A stretch of DNA of 53,490 bases from an uncultured Pelagibacteraceae bacterium (GCA_902573465.1 CACGJX010000008.1:1-53490); one strand, 5' to 3'; positions 8,926-18,470 are shown, counted from the first letter of the stretch. Program-made: numbers and translations. Notes: a model not told the origin generated them from the sequence alone.

Positions 8926-9609
8926 TTAGAATGATTTTCCAATTTTTAAAGCGCCGATAGCTCCATACATGTCGCTTACCTCAACTTTTTTACTTGAGTC
9001 AACAGTACTTGTTGCAGATATATCATCGTACGCAGTAGCTGAAACTTCAGCTCTAACAAATATTCCATTGTCAGCATTAAATTGGTAACCTAGTCCAACT
9101 AAAAGACCATTAGTATCAGCGTCGTTATACTTTGATCCAGTACCAAGATTTTCTTGCGTTAGCACATCTACCATTACATAACCTAATTTAAGATATGTGT
9201 TTAATGGCATGTTAACGTTAGCATAGATCGTTGTGTGGTCTTTAAATGTAGCTTTAACTGTGTTGTTTACCGCAGTTGCTGAAGTATCTAAGTTTTGAAC
9301 GTTTTTATTCTCTGGCGTAGTCATATCTTCTGCCATTCTTTCAATACCTATTGATACTACATCACTCACAGCATATTCCACAAATAAACTAGCAACATCT
9401 ACTTCAAAAGCACCGTCTTCTTCAGTAACGTCTTTTTGAGTTGTGGCTGCACCACTACCTGTCATTGTTTCTTTACCAGTACCCATTGCAGCGGTTTTGT
9501 TCATTGCAATACCAACTGTTAGGCCTTCAACTGCAGATGCAGATTGAATTCCAAGGAAAGAAACAAAAGATATTGCTAAAATAGCTATTTTTGTTCTTAA
9601 GTTTTTCAT
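8926..9609 (-). CDS. Outer membrane beta-barrel protein (small porin-like)
   Basis: This 227-residue protein has a signal peptide (about residues 1-26, ending SASA before VEG). It shows alternating hydrophobic/polar strands such as GLTVGIAMNK, FEVDVASLFVEYAV, TTIYANVNMPLNTYLKLGYVMVDV in outline, GLLVGLGYQFNA and GIFVRAEVSATAYD. It ends in phenylalanine (GKSF), the usual BAM recognition residue. It is a predicted eight-stranded barrel in the outer membrane; its function is unknown. An AAGGA ribosome site precedes the ATG. It is monocistronic, with 230 bp of non-coding DNA upstream and a strong terminator downstream, which suggests its own promoter and good expression. Confidence 0.75.
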   Translation of the reverse strand: MKNLRTKIAILAISFVSFLGIQSASAVEGLTVGIAMNKTAAMGTGKETMTGSGAATTQKDVTEEDGAFEVDVASLFVEYAVSDVVSIGIERMAEDMTTPENKNVQNLDTSATAVNNTVKATFKDHTTIYANVNMPLNTYLKLGYVMVDVLTQENLGTGSKYNDADTNGLLVGLGYQFNADNGIFVRAEVSATAYDDISATSTVDSSKKVEVSDMYGAIGALKIGKSF

Positions 9610-9839
9610 AAGTTTTCCTTCTTAACTTAAATTAATATATATTAATGAAGACTCTAATATCATCAATTGACCAAATTTTAAAATTTAAATAGCTACGATT
9701 TAGTTTTTTATATAATTGTTGCAAAATTATCACAAAAAAACTGCTGGAATTCCTTGATTTTTTTTCCCTAATTTAAATTAAAAGTTGAATAATTTTGCTT
9801 TTAATTATCAGTATAAACAATGAGTTTAATTCAATTTTT
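9610..9839 (-). promoter_or_regulatory. Upstream region of the outer membrane protein gene
   Basis: This 230-bp AT-rich stretch lacks any convincing reading frame. It holds the ribosome site AAGGA just before 9609 and a perfect 16-bp palindrome ATTAATATATATTAAT at 9631-9646, about 22-37 bases upstream of the start codon. No clear -35/-10 pair can be singled out. The region presumably holds the promoter; the palindrome may be an operator or just AT-rich symmetry. Confidence 0.35.
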
Positions 9840-10211
9840 TTAAGACTTTTTTTTAAACACTAAACAAATACCATTATTACAATATCTTTTGCCAGTAGGT
9901 TGAGGTCCGTCATCAAAAATATGACCATGATGTGCGTCACAATTTTTACAATGATACTCTGTACGAGGATAACCAAGTAAATGATCCGTTTTAGTATCAA
10001 AAACATCAGGTAATGATTGAAAAAATGATGGCCAGCCTGATCCACTTTCATATTTACTATTAGATGAAAATAATTTTACATCGCAATTTGCACAATGATA
10101 AAAGCCATCACGTTTTTCATTGTTTAATTCACTTGATCCTGGAGGCTCAGTTCCATCCTCAAACATAACTAAATTTTGTTCAACTGTTAAGTTAGGGTTT
10201 TTTTTATCCAT
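9840..10211 (-). CDS. msrB: Peptide-methionine (R)-S-oxide reductase
   Basis: This 123-residue MsrB domain is complete. Zinc ligands are C40/C43 (CANC) and C88/C91 (CKNC), the substrate loop is SGSGWPSF, HHGHIFDDGPQPTGKRYC is recognisable around the active site, and C111 in RYCNN is the catalytic cysteine. It reduces methionine-R-sulfoxide in proteins using thioredoxin. There is no signal peptide, so it acts in the cytoplasm. It is the last gene of the operon that starts at 14922, three bases after the amidohydrolase gene. Confidence 0.93.
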   Translation of the reverse strand: MDKKNPNLTVEQNLVMFEDGTEPPGSSELNNEKRDGFYHCANCDVKLFSSNSKYESGSGWPSFFQSLPDVFDTKTDHLLGYPRTEYHCKNCDAHHGHIFDDGPQPTGKRYCNNGICLVFKKKS

Positions 10212-10214
10212 CTT

Positions 10215-11108
10215 TTAAATTAGTTTAGCACATGATTGGTGCAAAATTGAGTGTAATTCGACAAGTTTTTTAAAATCTTTATTATAACCACCACCTAAAA
10301 CACCACATAAAGGTATGCCTTTTGAAAAAAAATTCTCTGTCACTAATTTATCTCTAGTCTTTATTCCTTCATCTGAAACTTTAAGTTTTCCTAAACGGTC
10401 ATTAAAATGAATATCTACTCCTGCTATATAAAAAACAAAATCAAAATTCTCATTATTTATTTGAGCTAAATAAAACTTTAAAATTTTTATATAGTCATTA
10501 TCTTCCATATTATCATCAAGTTCTACATCAAGATCACTTTTTGATTTTTTTAATGGATAATTTGTTTTTGAATGCATACTAAAAGTAAAAACATTTTTAT
10601 TTTCTTTAAAAATATCAGAATTTCCGTTTCCTTGATGAACATCAAGATCCAATATTAGAATTCTACCTGCTAAACCTCTATCAAGTAAATATTGAGCTGC
10701 CACAGCTACGTCGTTAAAAACACAATAACCAGCTCCACTGTCAAAATTTGCATGATGACTTCCACCTGCAGTATTACAAGCTAAACCGTAACTAATCGCA
10801 AGTTTGGATGCTAGCACTGTTCCTCCAGTTGCAACTAAAGATCTTTGAACGACACTATCAACTAATGGAAATCCAATTTTTTTTATTGCATCATGATTTA
10901 AAGTTTTATTTTTTATTTGCATGATATATTTTTCAGAATGCGCTCTTTTCAATGTTTCATCTGAACAAGGGTAAGGTATATGAAATTTACTTACTATTTT
11001 TTCTTTAATTAGATAATCCGCTAATGCCCCAAATTTATTTATTGGAAACCTATGGTCATCACCAATTTTAGCGAAGTAGTCTTTATGATTAACTATTGGT
11101 AATTCCAT
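10215..11108 (-). CDS. Histone-deacetylase-superfamily amidohydrolase
   Basis: This 297-residue zinc hydrolase of the HDAC/AcuC/acetylpolyamine amidohydrolase fold has GGSHHANFDSGAGYC (active-site histidine pair), the metal-binding DLDVHQGNG and DIHFNDRLG, and the late GGGYN motif. Bacterial members remove acyl groups from lysines, polyamines or other small amides; the exact substrate is not visible. Within the operon it sits with a DadA-type oxidase and a D-2-hydroxyacid dehydrogenase, so a small acylated metabolite is as likely as a protein substrate. It overlaps no neighbour (gaps of three and six bases). Confidence 0.85.
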   Translation of the reverse strand: MELPIVNHKDYFAKIGDDHRFPINKFGALADYLIKEKIVSKFHIPYPCSDETLKRAHSEKYIMQIKNKTLNHDAIKKIGFPLVDSVVQRSLVATGGTVLASKLAISYGLACNTAGGSHHANFDSGAGYCVFNDVAVAAQYLLDRGLAGRILILDLDVHQGNGNSDIFKENKNVFTFSMHSKTNYPLKKSKSDLDVELDDNMEDNDYIKILKFYLAQINNENFDFVFYIAGVDIHFNDRLGKLKVSDEGIKTRDKLVTENFFSKGIPLCGVLGGGYNKDFKKLVELHSILHQSCAKLI

Positions 11109-11114
11109 AATAAA

Positions 11115-11846
11115 TTAAAAATAAATATTTTTAAAAATTGAGTTAACACCTATTTTTTTGCAAAATTTAAAATTATTTTTTTTTAAAATCCCCAGTATTT
11201 TTTTACTTTTGTTTTTGGAAAGCTTATTATGGTCTAAAATTTCTATACAAATTAATTTTATTTTGTATTTTTTAAAATTAATACTTTTAATAACTTCATA
11301 CTCTAAACCCTCTAGATCAATATTTAGAAAATCCACCTTATCAAATTTATGTTTTTTTAAAATATTATTAATATTTTCTGTCTTTATTTTTTTTTCCTGA
11401 AAGTCTTTATTTTTAAATAAAAAATTCTTTTTTAAAAATTTTAGATGATTTATATCTAAAGTGTTAAGTGGAGAGAAATCATTAACAAAGTACATTTTTT
11501 TTAAAGTTTTTTTATCGCTGATAGCGCAATTGATATTTGTATCATTAGATCTAAAAAAATTAAATAATTCAATGGTGATTGGATTTAAATCAACATTAAT
11601 ACCTTTCCATTTTTTTTTATAAAATTTAAAAGTATTATTATCTCTCGTAGGATGAAAACACCCTAAATCAACAAATTTACCTTTATAATCCTTCTCAAAA
11701 AAACTACTTATATACGTGTCTTCATTAAATTGAGATCGTCCTCTGAGATATTTAAAATTCCTCAAATATATATTGTAAAAAAAATATACTTTTCTTAAGA
11801 AGTTATTTTTTGAATTTAATAAAAATTTTAAACTTCTTAGTCTCAT
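11115..11846 (-). CDS. FkbM-family methyltransferase
   Basis: This 243-residue protein has the SAM-binding motif VDLGCFHPTRDNNT, followed by GINVDLNP and the FkbM mark FLNIDLEGLEYEV. FkbM-type enzymes methylate hydroxyl groups of sugars, polyketides or other small molecules. The protein is extremely rich in Lys, Asn and Phe, more so than its operon neighbours, and the family more usually sits in glycan loci. Its ATG overlaps the previous gene's stop by four bases, so it is co-translated with the catabolic-looking genes. Acceptor unknown. Confidence 0.8.
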   Translation of the reverse strand: MRLRSLKFLLNSKNNFLRKVYFFYNIYLRNFKYLRGRSQFNEDTYISSFFEKDYKGKFVDLGCFHPTRDNNTFKFYKKKWKGINVDLNPITIELFNFFRSNDTNINCAISDKKTLKKMYFVNDFSPLNTLDINHLKFLKKNFLFKNKDFQEKKIKTENINNILKKHKFDKVDFLNIDLEGLEYEVIKSINFKKYKIKLICIEILDHNKLSKNKSKKILGILKKNNFKFCKKIGVNSIFKNIYF

Positions 11847-12793
11847 TTAAGAATTCTAATTGGATTATTATTTACGCAAGATTCAAGTGCCTCAATCATT
11901 TGATTATAGAAAATATTATAATTTTCTGCCGTCACGAAACCAATATGGGGAGTTAATAAAGCATTAGGTAAAAATCTTAATTTATTATTTTCTCCAAGTG
12001 GCTCTTTTTCAAAAACATCGATACCTGCCCCAGCAATTTCATTGGTTGATAACGCTATTATTAAGTCATCTTCATTTACAATCGATCCACGAGAAGTGTT
12101 GATCAAAAATGATGTCTTTTTCATTTTATCGAACTCTTTTAGAGTGATACAATTTTTATATCTTTCGCCTCCTTTTACATGAATAGATATAAAGTCCGAA
12201 TTTTTTATCAAATCTTCTTTAGAACAAGGAAGCACATCTAATTCTTTACAAGTATCTAAATTTAAATTTTCGCTCCATGCCATTACTTGCATTCCGAAAG
12301 CTTTTCCAATTTTCGCAACTTGTGATCCCACCACACCCAATCCAATTAATCCTAAAATTTTTCCCTTAAGCTCCAATCCTACAGAAGTTTGCCAATAACC
12401 TTGATACATATTATCAATTTCTTCTTTTAAATTTCTTGCGAGTCCAAGAATTAGAGCCCAGGTTAATTCTGATGTTGAGTTATCATTACTTTCTGTTCCA
12501 CAAACAATAATCCCCTTTTTTTTTGCTGCATCTAAATCAATTGATTTGTTGGTTGATCCACTCGTTATTATAAATTTCAAATTTGTTAAATTTTCAATTA
12601 AGTTTTTTGTTATGGGAGTCCTTTCTCTCATAATTAATAAAGCTTCAAAATCTGAAAGTTTATCTAAAGCGTCAGCCTCATCTTCAAAAGGTTCGCTAAA
12701 AATTTTAATTTCATACTTGCCTGAAAGTTTTTCAAGATCAACGAATTGTTGTGAAATATTTTGATAATCATCTAATATAGCAACCTTAAGCAT
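11843..12793 (-). CDS. D-isomer-specific 2-hydroxyacid dehydrogenase
   Basis: This 316-residue NAD-dependent dehydrogenase has the Rossmann motif GLIGLGVVGSQVAKIGKAFG, the catalytic Arg region LINTSRGSIVNEDDL, the Glu in DVFEKEPLG and the catalytic His in LTPHIGF. This family interconverts 2-oxoacids and D-2-hydroxyacids; phosphoglycerate dehydrogenase and glyoxylate reductase are relatives. There is no C-terminal ACT domain, so it is not a classical SerA. It overlaps the EamA gene start side by eight bases and the FkbM gene by four. Confidence 0.85.
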   Translation of the reverse strand: MLKVAILDDYQNISQQFVDLEKLSGKYEIKIFSEPFEDEADALDKLSDFEALLIMRERTPITKNLIENLTNLKFIITSGSTNKSIDLDAAKKKGIIVCGTESNDNSTSELTWALILGLARNLKEEIDNMYQGYWQTSVGLELKGKILGLIGLGVVGSQVAKIGKAFGMQVMAWSENLNLDTCKELDVLPCSKEDLIKNSDFISIHVKGGERYKNCITLKEFDKMKKTSFLINTSRGSIVNEDDLIIALSTNEIAGAGIDVFEKEPLGENNKLRFLPNALLTPHIGFVTAENYNIFYNQMIEALESCVNNNPIRILK

Positions 12794-13679
12794 TTTTAAT
12801 TTCCTTATTTGATAAAAATAAACCTAATATAATTAAAATTGCTCCAATCAAATGAAAAAGTTGAAATTTTTCGTTGTAAAAAAATATTGCCATTATTGTG
12901 CTAAATAATGGAATTAAAGATAAAAATATTCCTGCTCTATTTGCACCGATTAAAGATACTGCGCCAGCCCAACAGTAATAAGAGCCTATGCTTGGAAAAA
13001 GAGCTAAAAATATCAAGGTGTAAACTATATTTATATCGAACTTAATTAATTCTCCATTAGAGTATTCATATAAAAATTGTGGAAAAATAATTATTAAACC
13101 AAACGTACAAATAATATGAACTAATGTTAGTAGTGGTAAAGTGAATTTTTTTTTCTTAAGGAGAGTTGAATAAACTCCCCAAGTGATAACACCTCCTATC
13201 ATTATCAAATCCCCTTTATTGAAATTTAGGGAAAGTAAAATGTCTAACTTAAGTCTAGTGATAATCGCTAGAATACCAATCACTGAAATAATAAGGCCTA
13301 AAATTTGATACTTATTAGTTTGTTCAACTTTAAATAAAAAACAAAGTAAAATTATTATAGCTGGAATAGCTGTATTAAAAAGAGACGCGTTAATGACTTG
13401 GGTATGAATTAAAGATAAGTAAGTAAAAGAATTAAATAAACCAACGCTCGTAAATCCCAAAAAGAATAATAAAGGTAAATTATTTAAAATCGTATCTTTA
13501 TATTTGATTATTTCTTTAAAAGTAAAAGGTAACAATATGATCCAAACAAGAAGCCAACGATAAAACACTAAAGTAAGAGGAGGTATCTCAACCAAGAAAG
13601 CATACTTGCCAACCATAAAATTACCAGCCCAGAATAAAGTTGCGCATACCAGCATGATATATGCTTTGGTATTTTGCAT
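12786..13679 (-). CDS. EamA/DMT-superfamily transporter
   Basis: This 297-residue, ten-helix membrane protein has two EamA repeats (first repeat starts LVCATLFWAGNFMVGKYA; the second includes GGVITWGVYSTLLKK). It is probably an exporter of amino acids or related metabolites. It sits four bases after the DadA-type gene and overlaps the dehydrogenase gene by eight bases, so it probably moves a substrate or product of these enzymes. Substrate unknown. Confidence 0.85.
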   Translation of the reverse strand: MQNTKAYIMLVCATLFWAGNFMVGKYAFLVEIPPLTLVFYRWLLVWIILLPFTFKEIIKYKDTILNNLPLLFFLGFTSVGLFNSFTYLSLIHTQVINASLFNTAIPAIIILLCFLFKVEQTNKYQILGLIISVIGILAIITRLKLDILLSLNFNKGDLIMIGGVITWGVYSTLLKKKKFTLPLLTLVHIICTFGLIIIFPQFLYEYSNGELIKFDINIVYTLIFLALFPSIGSYYCWAGAVSLIGANRAGIFLSLIPLFSTIMAIFFYNEKFQLFHLIGAILIILGLFLSNKEIKNA

Positions 13680-13683
13680 TTTA

Positions 13684-14922
13684 TTAATTGAATCTTGTTG
13701 AGCTATAAGGGGCTAAATTTAAATTAGTGTTTTCTTTAGCTATCATTCCAGACACAATCTTTCCAGATATTGGTCCTAATGTCCATCCTAAATGATGATG
13801 ACCGAAACAATAGAACACATTTTTATGATTTTTTGACGGACCCATAACTGGTAAAAAGTCTGGCAATGTTGGTCTAAATCCTAACCATTCATCTTCATGA
13901 TCGGGTAAATCTCCTAACATGTACTTAGCGTTATTAATCAAATTTTTAATACGAGATTTTGATAAAGGATTTTTCAATCCACCAAACTCGACAGTGCCTA
14001 CAACTCTTAATCCTTGTTCCATTGGAGTAATTCCAAATCCTCGATTTGAAAAAATAACTGGTCTTTGTAAAAGATGGTCACAATCTTTAAAGTGAACATG
14101 ATATCCACGCTCGGTATCTAAAGGTATTTTTTCATCTAAATTATCAGTTAATTTTTTTGAAAAGGCTCCACAGGCTATCACCAATTTATCAAATAAAAAT
14201 TTATCTGTATCAGTCTTTAATATTGGTTGTTCATCTTGAAATTCTATACTTTTAACCTCCGTTTTTTTAAATTGCCCGCCCTTTTTAAGAAATAAATCAA
14301 AAAATTTAAGCAGAATTTTTTTTGGATTCCTTGCATGTCTCGCGTAAGGATAATAAACACCAGCGTGATAAAAAGGTTTTATATTAGGCTCTAGATCATG
14401 AATTTCTTTTTTATTTACAAGTTGTTGCTGAACTCCTAATTCTTTCCTTACATTAATTTCCAATTCTCTACTTTTTAAATCCTGATCATTCCAAATATAT
14501 AAAATTCCTTTGTTTTCAACTAAACCTTCAATATCAACTTCATCAAATAATTCATCATAGGCTGGTAAGGCTAAATCTAAAATTTGATGCATATTTTTTG
14601 CAGTGTGCATCATTTTATTTTTTGTGGTGTTCAATATAAATTTCATAAACCAAGGGATCATTTTTGGAACATAGTTCCATTTAAGAGCAAGAGGTCCTGT
14701 TGAGCTCATTAACATGGCAGGAACATCTAATAAAATATCAGTTCTATTTAAAGATAATGAAGCATAGGGAGAAAAATGACCAGCATTACCGTAAGATGCT
14801 ACAGGGCTTCCTGGATTTTCTCTATCAAATATCGTTACATCAAAACCTTTTTTCTGCAAAAATAAAGCATTAGAAATACCTTGAATACCAGCTCCAATTA
14901 TACCTACCTTAAGTTTATTCAT
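13684..14922 (-). CDS. FAD-dependent D-amino acid dehydrogenase-like oxidoreductase
   Basis: This 412-residue DAO/DadA-family flavoprotein has the FAD motif GIIGAGIQGISNALFLQKKG at the N-terminus, then the DadA-like PVASYGNAGHFSP, and the C-terminal LGFRPTLPDFLPVMGPS and FCFGHHHLGWTLGP. DadA oxidises D-amino acids to 2-oxoacids and feeds electrons to the quinone pool. Substrate could also be another amine such as a hydroxyproline isomer. It is the first gene of the six-gene operon running down to msrB; the next gene to the right, rodA, ends 50 bp upstream. Confidence 0.85.
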   Translation of the reverse strand: MNKLKVGIIGAGIQGISNALFLQKKGFDVTIFDRENPGSPVASYGNAGHFSPYASLSLNRTDILLDVPAMLMSSTGPLALKWNYVPKMIPWFMKFILNTTKNKMMHTAKNMHQILDLALPAYDELFDEVDIEGLVENKGILYIWNDQDLKSRELEINVRKELGVQQQLVNKKEIHDLEPNIKPFYHAGVYYPYARHARNPKKILLKFFDLFLKKGGQFKKTEVKSIEFQDEQPILKTDTDKFLFDKLVIACGAFSKKLTDNLDEKIPLDTERGYHVHFKDCDHLLQRPVIFSNRGFGITPMEQGLRVVGTVEFGGLKNPLSKSRIKNLINNAKYMLGDLPDHEDEWLGFRPTLPDFLPVMGPSKNHKNVFYCFGHHHLGWTLGPISGKIVSGMIAKENTNLNLAPYSSTRFN

Positions 14923-14972
14923 GCAAATACTATATAATGAAATATTAATTATGATTAAGCGACAAATTATAC

Positions 14973-16097
14973 TTATGCAATAGATTGTTGGCTGTGAGTT
15001 TTAGCACTCATAACAATTCCAAATCCGATCATTGTGGCTAACATTGATGAACCACCATAAGACATTATCGGTAAAGGTGAACCTACAATAGGAAGTAGAC
15101 CTAAAACCATGCTCATATTTATTACAACATATATAAAAATTGATGTTCCAAAACTGTAACAAAATAATTTTGCAAAATAACTTCTTGAAAGCGCTCCTAT
15201 TCTTATAACTCGGTATATTATTATGCTATAAATTAAAAGTAACAAAACTGAACCTATAAAACCAAATTCTTCTGAAAAAAGGGTAAATATAAAATCTGTA
15301 TGTTTCTCAGGTAGAAATTCTAGATAACTTTGTGTTCCTTTTAAAAAACCTTTACCAGTGAAACCTCCTGATCCAACAGCAATTTTAGATTGGATAATCT
15401 GATAACCAGCTCCTAGAGGATCTCTATCTGGATTTAGAAAAGTTAATACTCTAAGTTTTTGATAAGGTTTTAGAAAAGAAATGATAATTGGTAAAGAAAT
15501 GATTGATAGTAAACAAGAATAAAAAAAATATTTATGATTTAGTCCAGCAAACCACAAAACAACAATACCACTAAGTGCAATAAGTAATGAGGTACCTAAA
15601 TCTGGTTGTATAATCACCAAACTCATCGGAACAAAAATAATTATTAAAGAGAAACAAATACTATAAAAAGAGTTAACATGTTGAGATTTCATTCTATGAA
15701 AATATTTTGCTAGACATAAAATAATAAAAATTTTCATCAATTCGGATGGCTGAAGATTTAAAAAATATAAATCAATCCACCTTTTTGATCCTGATGCTGT
15801 AATACCAAAATTTATAGTCCAAATTAACATTCCTAAAATAACTGCGTAAGATAAATAACCAAGAGAGAACCAAAATTTTATGTTGATAAATGAGATCACA
15901 AGCATCATTGAAAAGAAAACAACAAATTTTATGAAGTGACTTCTTGTATGAAATAAAACTTCACCCCCGTCAGTAGAATACATTGTAGCAAGACTAATAA
16001 ATCCAAGAATGAGAAGACATGATAAAAGGACATAATCTAAATTTCCAAATTTTTGGAAAAAACCATTTTTGTTATTAAATCTTCTATATTGGTACAT
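14973..16097 (-). CDS. rodA: Rod-shape SEDS glycosyltransferase RodA
   Basis: This 374-residue SEDS-family membrane protein has about ten helices. Motifs are SGSKRWIDL, QPSELMKIF, QPDLGTSLLI, GSGGFTGKGFLKGTQSYLEFLPEKHTDFIFTLFSEEFG (in outline) and the C-terminal PIMSYGGSSML. RodA polymerises lipid II into glycan strands in the elongasome, with the transpeptidase PBP2 encoded just upstream. Its start overlaps the mrdA stop by one base. A second SEDS gene (ftsW) at 49478 lies in the division cluster; context separates the two. Confidence 0.95.
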   Translation of the reverse strand: MYQYRRFNNKNGFFQKFGNLDYVLLSCLLILGFISLATMYSTDGGEVLFHTRSHFIKFVVFFSMMLVISFINIKFWFSLGYLSYAVILGMLIWTINFGITASGSKRWIDLYFLNLQPSELMKIFIILCLAKYFHRMKSQHVNSFYSICFSLIIIFVPMSLVIIQPDLGTSLLIALSGIVVLWFAGLNHKYFFYSCLLSIISLPIIISFLKPYQKLRVLTFLNPDRDPLGAGYQIIQSKIAVGSGGFTGKGFLKGTQSYLEFLPEKHTDFIFTLFSEEFGFIGSVLLLLIYSIIIYRVIRIGALSRSYFAKLFCYSFGTSIFIYVVINMSMVLGLLPIVGSPLPIMSYGGSSMLATMIGFGIVMSAKTHSQQSIA

Positions 16098-17971
16098 TAG
16101 ATATCCAAATATTTTTTGTTGTCGTAATTTTTTCTTATTTCATGTCTATCAATTATCATTTTAAATAATTCTTTGGCTAATGGAGCTGCAACAGTTCCTC
16201 CAGAGCCACCATGTTCTATAATTATGCTTAACGCATACCTTGGACTTTTATAAGGCCCAAAAGCTACATATAAAGCATGATCTCTCTCTTCATAAGGAAT
16301 TTCAAATGTTTTAAGATCTAACTCACGATCTCGTTCAGTTATTTTCTTGACCTGTGAGGTTCCAGTTTTTCCAGCAAATCGATATTTAGGATCATCCAAA
16401 CGAGATCTATAAGAAGTTCCTCTTACTTCGTTTGTAGAACTAAACATTGCATCTTGAACAATCTTAATATTTCGAGACTTTTTATATAATGGTGTAAACT
16501 TATCTGCATATTGATTGTCATCATTTGCCACTATTTTAGGATAAATTTTGTATCCACCATTAGCTATTTGAGCAGTCATCAAACATAATTGTATTGGAGT
16601 TGTTTGAATGAATCCTTGGCCAATACCAGTAATTATTGTTTCACCAAGCACCCAATTTCTTCCTAATGCATTTTTTTTCCATTCTGTATTAGGAACTAAA
16701 CCACTCTTTTCATTATCGAATACATCTTTAAAAACTTTCTGCCCCAATCCAAATTTTTTTGCAGTAACGCTTAATCGATCTACACCTAATCGCCTTGCGA
16801 CCTCATAAAAATATGTATCACAAGATTGCTTCATCGCTTCTCTTAAGTTTACAAATCCGTGTCCTTCTTTCTTCCAACAATGATAAGTTTGTCCATACAA
16901 TTCCAATGGATTTTTGTGTCCTCTACATTGAACAGTAAAATCTGGTTTAATAATTTCATTTTCTAAAGCGGATAAGGCAACTATAGGTTTTATGGTTGAT
17001 CCTGGTGAGTAATTTCCTGATAATGATTTATTTACAAGAGGTTTCATTGGGTTGTTTCTTATCAGTTGCCATTCATCTTGACTTATTCCAAAAACAAAAG
17101 AGTTGGGATCAAAGGACGGAGAAGAATGCATTGCAACAATCGCACCTGTATAAATATCCATTACGCATATCGATCCTGCTTTTTCTTTTAGTAACTCATT
17201 AGTTAATTCTTGAATTTTTGTATCTATTGTTAGTTTGATTGTTTCTCCTTTATCTCCTTTTTGAAATGCTAATTGACTAATCCTTCTACCATAAGCATTA
17301 ACCTCATATCGCTCCACAGAATTTGACCCAATTAATTTCTGTTCAAATGATTTTTCTAAACCTGTTTTTCCAACCTTTAATCCAGGTACAAATTTTTCTT
17401 TTATATTTTCATTTGTTAAAAGGTCATTTTCATTCGCCTGACTAACATAGCCCAAAATATGAGTAAAATTCTCCTTATATGGATAATCTCTTGATATTGA
17501 AATAACTGGTTTAACTCCATTAAGATCATACAGGTGGTTATTAATTTTTGAAAATTTTTCCCAACTTAAATTATCTGCTACAATTAATGTTTCCCAAGGT
17601 TTTATTTCATTCTTTTTCTTTATAACTTTTTTAAACTGTTTTTCACTTAATTCTAATAATTCTTTCACTCGATAAATTACATATCTAAAATCCTCTACCT
17701 CCTCTGGTATTATATGAAGTTGGTAAGCTTCAAAGTTTCCGGCAATAATGTTTCCAAAATAGTCTTGAAATTCTCCTCTGATAGGAGGTAGTTTCCACTC
17801 TCGAATTCTATTTTTATCTGAAAGTGTTAAATATTTTTTGTTCTCTTTAACTTGTAAAAAAAATAATCTACTAACTATTCCACCTAAAATAATAATCTTA
17901 GCAGCTGCCAGAATAAACATTCTTCGATTTAAAGAATTTAATTTAGTTGCGCTATCACTTATATTAATCAT
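16097..17971 (-). CDS. mrdA: Penicillin-binding protein 2 (elongasome transpeptidase)
   Basis: This 624-residue class B PBP has one N-terminal transmembrane helix (about residues 18-40), then a dimerisation domain with NRIREWKLPPIRGEFQD. The transpeptidase motifs are SPGSTIKP (SxxK serine), QSCDTYFYEVA (SxD) and GKTGTSQV (KTGT). It crosslinks peptidoglycan during rod elongation together with RodA. Length is usual for PBP2. The gene overlaps mreD by eight bases and rodA by one, giving a tightly coupled mreBCD-mrdA-rodA unit. Confidence 0.95.
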   Translation of the reverse strand: MINISDSATKLNSLNRRMFILAAAKIIILGGIVSRLFFLQVKENKKYLTLSDKNRIREWKLPPIRGEFQDYFGNIIAGNFEAYQLHIIPEEVEDFRYVIYRVKELLELSEKQFKKVIKKKNEIKPWETLIVADNLSWEKFSKINNHLYDLNGVKPVISISRDYPYKENFTHILGYVSQANENDLLTNENIKEKFVPGLKVGKTGLEKSFEQKLIGSNSVERYEVNAYGRRISQLAFQKGDKGETIKLTIDTKIQELTNELLKEKAGSICVMDIYTGAIVAMHSSPSFDPNSFVFGISQDEWQLIRNNPMKPLVNKSLSGNYSPGSTIKPIVALSALENEIIKPDFTVQCRGHKNPLELYGQTYHCWKKEGHGFVNLREAMKQSCDTYFYEVARRLGVDRLSVTAKKFGLGQKVFKDVFDNEKSGLVPNTEWKKNALGRNWVLGETIITGIGQGFIQTTPIQLCLMTAQIANGGYKIYPKIVANDDNQYADKFTPLYKKSRNIKIVQDAMFSSTNEVRGTSYRSRLDDPKYRFAGKTGTSQVKKITERDRELDLKTFEIPYEERDHALYVAFGPYKSPRYALSIIIEHGGSGGTVAAPLAKELFKMIIDRHEIRKNYDNKKYLDI

Positions 17972-18470
17972 CTAAACTTTTTAAATACCTCTTAAAAAAG
18001 ATTGAAAATATTATGTAAAATAAAAATGTAAAAAAGTTATTGACAATGAAAAGTGTAATATCCAGCTCGTAAGAAAAAAATAAAAATAGAACAGAAAAAT
18101 TAATTGAATTTATTAAACTAATTATAAACAAAAAATAAAACCAATCTTTTATTAAATTTGGACTAATTGTTATATTTCTGAGATAAGTAGCAAATATACA
18201 AATTAGAATATAGGACAAAGAACTTATCCCTAGTGGTAAACCAACAACAGCGTCATTAAATAGTCCAGCTAAAAAAACTAAAAAATAATCAAACTTTTGG
18301 TAAGCTTTTAGCGCAAAATAAAAGATTAATATAAATGGAAAATTAAATGAAAAGTAATCAATGTTTAGATAATTCAAATCAAATTCATTAAATACGGATA
18401 TAAATAAAGCAAGAATTGGTAACCAAGTATAAACCTTGTACAATAAATTTTTCTTTTGAAATCTAATCAC
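17964..18470 (-). CDS. mreD: Rod-shape-determining membrane protein MreD
   Basis: This 168-residue protein is almost entirely hydrophobic, with about five helices and the MreD-like FLAGLFNDAVVGLPLGISSLSYIL segment. It bridges MreC and the elongasome in the inner membrane. Identification rests mainly on this motif and on its position between mreC and mrdA, with eight-base overlaps on both sides. Confidence 0.9.
   Translation of the reverse strand: MIRFQKKNLLYKVYTWLPILALFISVFNEFDLNYLNIDYFSFNFPFILIFYFALKAYQKFDYFLVFLAGLFNDAVVGLPLGISSLSYILICIFATYLRNITISPNLIKDWFYFLFIISLINSINFSVLFLFFSYELDITLFIVNNFFTFLFYIIFSIFFKRYLKSLDD

Noticed and set aside
9778..9804. AT-only hairpin (TTAAAAG/CTTTTAA) after msrB
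   Set aside because: No T-tract follows on the - strand, so it does not qualify as a terminator.
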